Assembly (NCBI GenBank): GCA_024280675.1
Contig: JAJRPT010000142.1
Span: 1-28,772 of the forward strand
Reading direction: 5' to 3'
Length of the DNA stretch: 28,772 bases
Source: Bacteroidota bacterium
Lineage (GTDB): Bacteria; Bacteroidota; Ignavibacteria; Kapaibacteriales; UBA2268
In this document: positions 26,116 through 28,772 of the stretch, one piece after another
How the letters are laid out: each line of letters opens with the position of its first letter
Numbering within the stretch: the stretch's first letter is position 1
The notes under the pieces: model-generated
The model's database searches: none
What the model was told of the DNA's origin: nothing
Seen by the model: only the letters and a program-made list of their open reading frames with translations
Program-made: the position numbers and the translations under genes

Positions 26116-27048
26116 ATGCCTTTTTCAACTGGTGCTAACGCACGAATAAGAACCAACTCAGCTTCAGAGCTTGCCTACAACGCTCTGGCTCTTGCAAACA
26201 GAGATATTTCGCAACAACAACTCAGACTCTCAACTGGTAAGCGGATTAATAACGCTGCCGATGATGTGGCTGGGTTTATAACCTCACGTGCTCTTCAAGC
26301 TCGTAATGGTTTGCTAAAAGCCTCACTCAGTATAGTTGGTGACGGAAGAAATGTTACCAACATAGCACTCGATGCCTATGAAAATATTTCTACCATGATT
26401 GTGAATATTCGTGATAGTGCAGCCAACGCTTCCTCGGGTGCTCAAGGAACAGACGAAAAAGTTGCTCTGGCAAAGAGTGCATACCGTTTTGCTCAGCAAA
26501 TTCAAACCATTGTAGACTCAACCGTATTTGGTGGAAGGCAGATAATTGACGGGACTTATTCCTCTAATTTCATTGTTGGAACCGATGCGGTAAATACGCT
26601 TCTTTCCATTGCCATTGACCTAAACCCTGACAATGTTGATTTTGACGTAGAAAATAGTTTTATGGTAAATTCATTAAAACAAGATAATTTCGGTGGGATT
26701 CAAGGTCTTGATCTTCGGGCGTTAAATGATGTAAACTCAACTAATTTGGGTATATTCTCGGATGAAAACATGGGTACAACACTCAAATCTCTTGCAGAAG
26801 CACTAGACAATGTAACAAAAGTGTCGGCATACATTGGCGGGATTACAAATCGTTTAATCTCCCAAGAAGATATACTGCAACAACAGGTGGTGAATTATAA
26901 TGCAGCTATCTCCAGAATCGAAGATACTGACGTTGCCATAGCACAACTTAGCCTTGTCAAATCACAATTCTTGCAGCAAGCCTCCATTACTTCGCTTGCT
27001 CAATCCAACCAAAATCCAAATATATTTCTCCAACTTATTAGGCAATAA
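26116..27048 (+). CDS. Flagellin (copy 3)
   Basis: A flagellin of 310 residues, closely related to copy 2 along its length. It has NARIRTNSASELAYNALALA, LRLSTGKRINNAADDVAGFI, STVFGGRQIIDGTYSSNF and NYNAAISRIEDTDVAIAQL, ending in FLQLIRQ. GGAGG at 26106-26110 precedes the ATG with good spacing. The gap of 190 bases to copy 2 shows no strong terminator, so it may be transcribed both from the copy 2 promoter and from its own. It probably arose by tandem duplication and the two could form a mixed filament. Confidence 0.95.
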   Translation: MPFSTGANARIRTNSASELAYNALALANRDISQQQLRLSTGKRINNAADDVAGFITSRALQARNGLLKASLSIVGDGRNVTNIALDAYENISTMIVNIRDSAANASSGAQGTDEKVALAKSAYRFAQQIQTIVDSTVFGGRQIIDGTYSSNFIVGTDAVNTLLSIAIDLNPDNVDFDVENSFMVNSLKQDNFGGIQGLDLRALNDVNSTNLGIFSDENMGTTLKSLAEALDNVTKVSAYIGGITNRLISQEDILQQQVVNYNAAISRIEDTDVAIAQLSLVKSQFLQQASITSLAQSNQNPNIFLQLIRQ

Positions 27049-27063
27049 AGTTTATTTTAAGAT

Positions 27064-27753
27064 TCAACCAGAGCTTTCACTCAAATTATTAAACCTTTCA
27101 TATAAATCAGTGTCAAAGTATGAAACCGATACAATTCTATCCAATTTAATAATTAGATCAGGATTTAAATTAATCTCTTCTTCACTACTTTTAATTATTT
27201 CATCATAAACATTAAGATAGTGCGTAGTTATTTCTAATTTTCTTCTATCTGTCCTGAATCCACTAAAAGCAGGAATGATTCTAATGTAGTTAGTGTTTAA
27301 AGGTATTGGAAGTTCAATAACCCAGCCAATGTACACTTTACTCGTATCCAATGTAAATTGCAATAAGTTAGCCTCAGTAAAAGATGATAGTAACATTAAT
27401 TCTAGCTCATCTCCAGTTTTTTCTATAGATTTTGCTAATTGTGATTTTTCATCAGTTGATATATTTATACTAAATGTGAAGATTATTGATATAACAAAAG
27501 AGCTTAAAGCCGTGCCTATAAATGGCATGTGGAAAGGAAAAAGATTGTAAATAAATGGGATAAGTTCAGGAAAGCAAACATCAACTAAATACCTGATTAA
27601 CATAGTCAAAATAAAGACTATTATACCTGCTAATATTGAATCAAAGACTAACCTTTGTTTGTCTAGTCGCTGTTGCTTATACTTAAATAAATTACATCTT
27701 GATAAGATAAAATAACCGCCAATCAAGGGCAGTATCAGCAGATTCCAAGGCAT
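27064..27753 (-). CDS. Unrecognised membrane protein with C-terminal soluble domain
   Basis: A 229-residue protein I cannot assign to a named family. Three hydrophobic helices are visible: residues about 3-18, 38-60 and 76-97. A cytoplasmic part of about 130 residues follows, with LDTSKVYIGWVIELPIP, YIRIIPAFSGFRTDRR and LEITTHYLNVYDE, which read like a compact beta-rich domain. AAGGAGG (27763-27769) lies ten bases before the ATG inside the last codons of the upstream small gene, so translation of the two is probably coupled. It converges with flagellin 3, 15 bases apart, and does not look flagellar. Confidence 0.75.
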   Translation of the reverse strand: MPWNLLILPLIGGYFILSRCNLFKYKQQRLDKQRLVFDSILAGIIVFILTMLIRYLVDVCFPELIPFIYNLFPFHMPFIGTALSSFVISIIFTFSINISTDEKSQLAKSIEKTGDELELMLLSSFTEANLLQFTLDTSKVYIGWVIELPIPLNTNYIRIIPAFSGFRTDRRKLEITTHYLNVYDEIIKSSEEEINLNPDLIIKLDRIVSVSYFDTDLYERFNNLSESSG

Positions 27754-27758
27754 TGAAA

Positions 27759-27950
27759 TTAACCTCCTTGTTCAGCTCTCTCAAGCCTTTGAATAAGAGC
27801 TGACCCCCTCAGTTTCCTAATTGACTTGATAATACTTTGTCGTTTGAAAAAATCTGCAGAATTTATATAAAGCCTACCACCTGGCGTAGATTTGATATAA
27901 TCTTCATCTTCATTTTTTTTTCTTTCTTTATTTTTTTTAGATTTTGACAT
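27759..27950 (-). CDS. Small basic protein coupled to the membrane protein gene
   Basis: A 63-residue protein with a Lys-rich start (MSKSKKNKERKKN), an acidic patch (EDED) and a C-terminal region rich in Arg/Lys (KRQSIIKSIRKLRGSALIQR) that could be a short helix binding nucleic acid or membrane. The ATG at 27950 is preferred; a GTG at 27989 would add 13 residues. Its last codons contain the ribosome binding site of the next gene and the gap between the two is five bases. The tight pairing of a small charged protein with a membrane protein is the only functional clue. Confidence 0.6.
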   Translation of the reverse strand: MSKSKKNKERKKNEDEDYIKSTPGGRLYINSADFFKRQSIIKSIRKLRGSALIQRLERAEQGG

Positions 27951-28136
27951 TTGAAAAAGGTAGATTCTGTATGTATAAAAAGACCTCACAGCCCTCGGAC
28001 GTTACAACATAAACAAAATTTTAGTTTTAAACAAATATAAAGTTAATAAAAATTTTCTTTTTTGTGTAATGTACTTGTATAATTAAAGACATCTTGGTAA
28101 GTTACCGATACTTGAAAAGAAAATGTTAAATATACA

Positions 28137-28409
28137 ATGCCCCAAGAAAATCCAAGATTAAAAAGAATATTAGAAAAAGTTCGTCCAAAGACATTCTTTG
28201 AGGACTTGGCTGAGTACGGCTATTTAATGCAGTACGTCGATGAGTTCATGAAAGAAAAATGGGACAATGAAGAATCTTTTCAAATAAAAATATTAAACAT
28301 CTTGTACGAGTATTCAAAATACCCAAGCCAAGAACTTAACCTCTACTACCTTTGGCATTTCAACCATGCAATGGAAATATTTTCTGAGGAAGTAAAGGAA
28401 GTAAAATAA
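28137..28409 (+). CDS. Small protein of unknown function
   Basis: A 90-residue protein with no recognised motif. It is acidic to neutral and rich in aromatic residues (LAEYGYLMQYVDEF, LNLYYLWHFNHAMEIF), probably all-helical and soluble. It is divergent from the 27759-27950 gene across 186 bases. A TATAAT at 28078-28083 lies 54 bases before the ATG, but no good -35 element accompanies it. Confidence 0.55.
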   Translation: MPQENPRLKRILEKVRPKTFFEDLAEYGYLMQYVDEFMKEKWDNEESFQIKILNILYEYSKYPSQELNLYYLWHFNHAMEIFSEEVKEVK

Positions 28410-28459
28410 GAGAGCATCAAAAATGAACAAAAAAATAAATATCTGGGAGATAATTTAAA

Positions 28460-28753
28460 ATGCTAGACACAGGTGCATTGTCTCCAGAGGTAAAGAAACT
28501 ATTTGCACAAGTTGCAAGCCATACCGAAAATTATAAAAAGGCATTTGCCCGGCTTGAACAAGCCGTTGATTTGTTCGAGGTCGATAGGGAGAAAGTAGAC
28601 CAAGACATAAGCGAGGTGAGAACTGAAATCGCAGCCTCTATCAAAAAATTAGAACACCGTTTAACCATTTTCTTACGGCGCATATTTCCCATTAAACCAA
28701 CTGTTCTGCTCCAAGGGCTCATGGAAGGCGCACGGGGTAAATTATTATCCTGA
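28460..28753 (+). CDS. Small coiled-coil protein of unknown function
   Basis: A 97-residue protein that is mostly helical with heptad-like spacing from about residue 20 to 70 (KAFARLEQAVDLFEVDREKV, AASIKKLEHRLTIFLRRIF). GGGAG lies ten bases before the ATG. It follows the 90-residue protein by 50 bases on the same strand, so the two may be co-expressed. It has more GC-balanced codons than its neighbour. I do not recognise it. Confidence 0.55.
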   Translation: MLDTGALSPEVKKLFAQVASHTENYKKAFARLEQAVDLFEVDREKVDQDISEVRTEIAASIKKLEHRLTIFLRRIFPIKPTVLLQGLMEGARGKLLS

Positions 28754-28772
28754 TTCTTTAAGAGATGACTAA

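Overview
The window is AT-rich and gene-dense. It resembles a bacterial genome of the Bacteroidota/Chlorobiota/Ignavibacteriota neighbourhood. I infer this from the short flagellins, a PilM-like gene next to rsmD, a sigma-54 activator with a GAFTDA loop and mixed use of Shine-Dalgarno sites. The placement is tentative because no marker RNA gene is present.

Region 1 (1-12154, all + strand) is one tightly packed catabolic operon, entered in the middle of its first gene. It begins with a ketopantoate-reductase-like gene, cut by the window edge. Next come two molybdenum hydroxylase maturation genes (MobA/MocA-like and XdhC-like), then a FAD subunit with an in-frame amber codon and a fused [2Fe-2S]/molybdopterin subunit resembling 4-hydroxybenzoyl-CoA reductase. 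Five genes of the lower benzoyl-CoA pathway follow: 6-hydroxycyclohexenecarbonyl-CoA dehydrogenase (Had/BamQ), the ring-opening hydrolase (Oah/BamA), dienoyl-CoA hydratase (Dch/BamR), a thiolase (BamN-like) and a dehydrogenase-hydratase fusion (BamM-like). In pathway order the hydratase, dehydrogenase and hydrolase turn the dearomatised cyclic dienoyl-CoA into 3-hydroxypimelyl-CoA, and the last two enzymes would carry out beta-oxidation. The dearomatising benzoyl-CoA reductase and the CoA ligase are not in the window. The operon ends in a 4 x 16-bp array of palindromic repeats and a strong intrinsic terminator.

Region 2 (12285-16304) holds an orphan protein with a possible nuclease core (+), a sigma-54 activator without a sensor domain (-), a long structured leader and a first flagellin (+), whose stop codon overlaps that of rsmD.

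Region 3 (16301-24404, all - strand) reads, in transcription order, sirtuin deacylase, RmuC, a very large NIT/PAS/GAF histidine kinase, a PilM-like protein and RsmD.

Region 4 (24405-27048) is a long intergenic stretch with a near-consensus sigma-54 promoter, followed by two paralogous flagellins.

Region 5 (27064-28772) holds small unrecognised genes: a basic peptide translationally coupled to a three-helix membrane protein (-), and two short + strand proteins. It looks like an accessory region.
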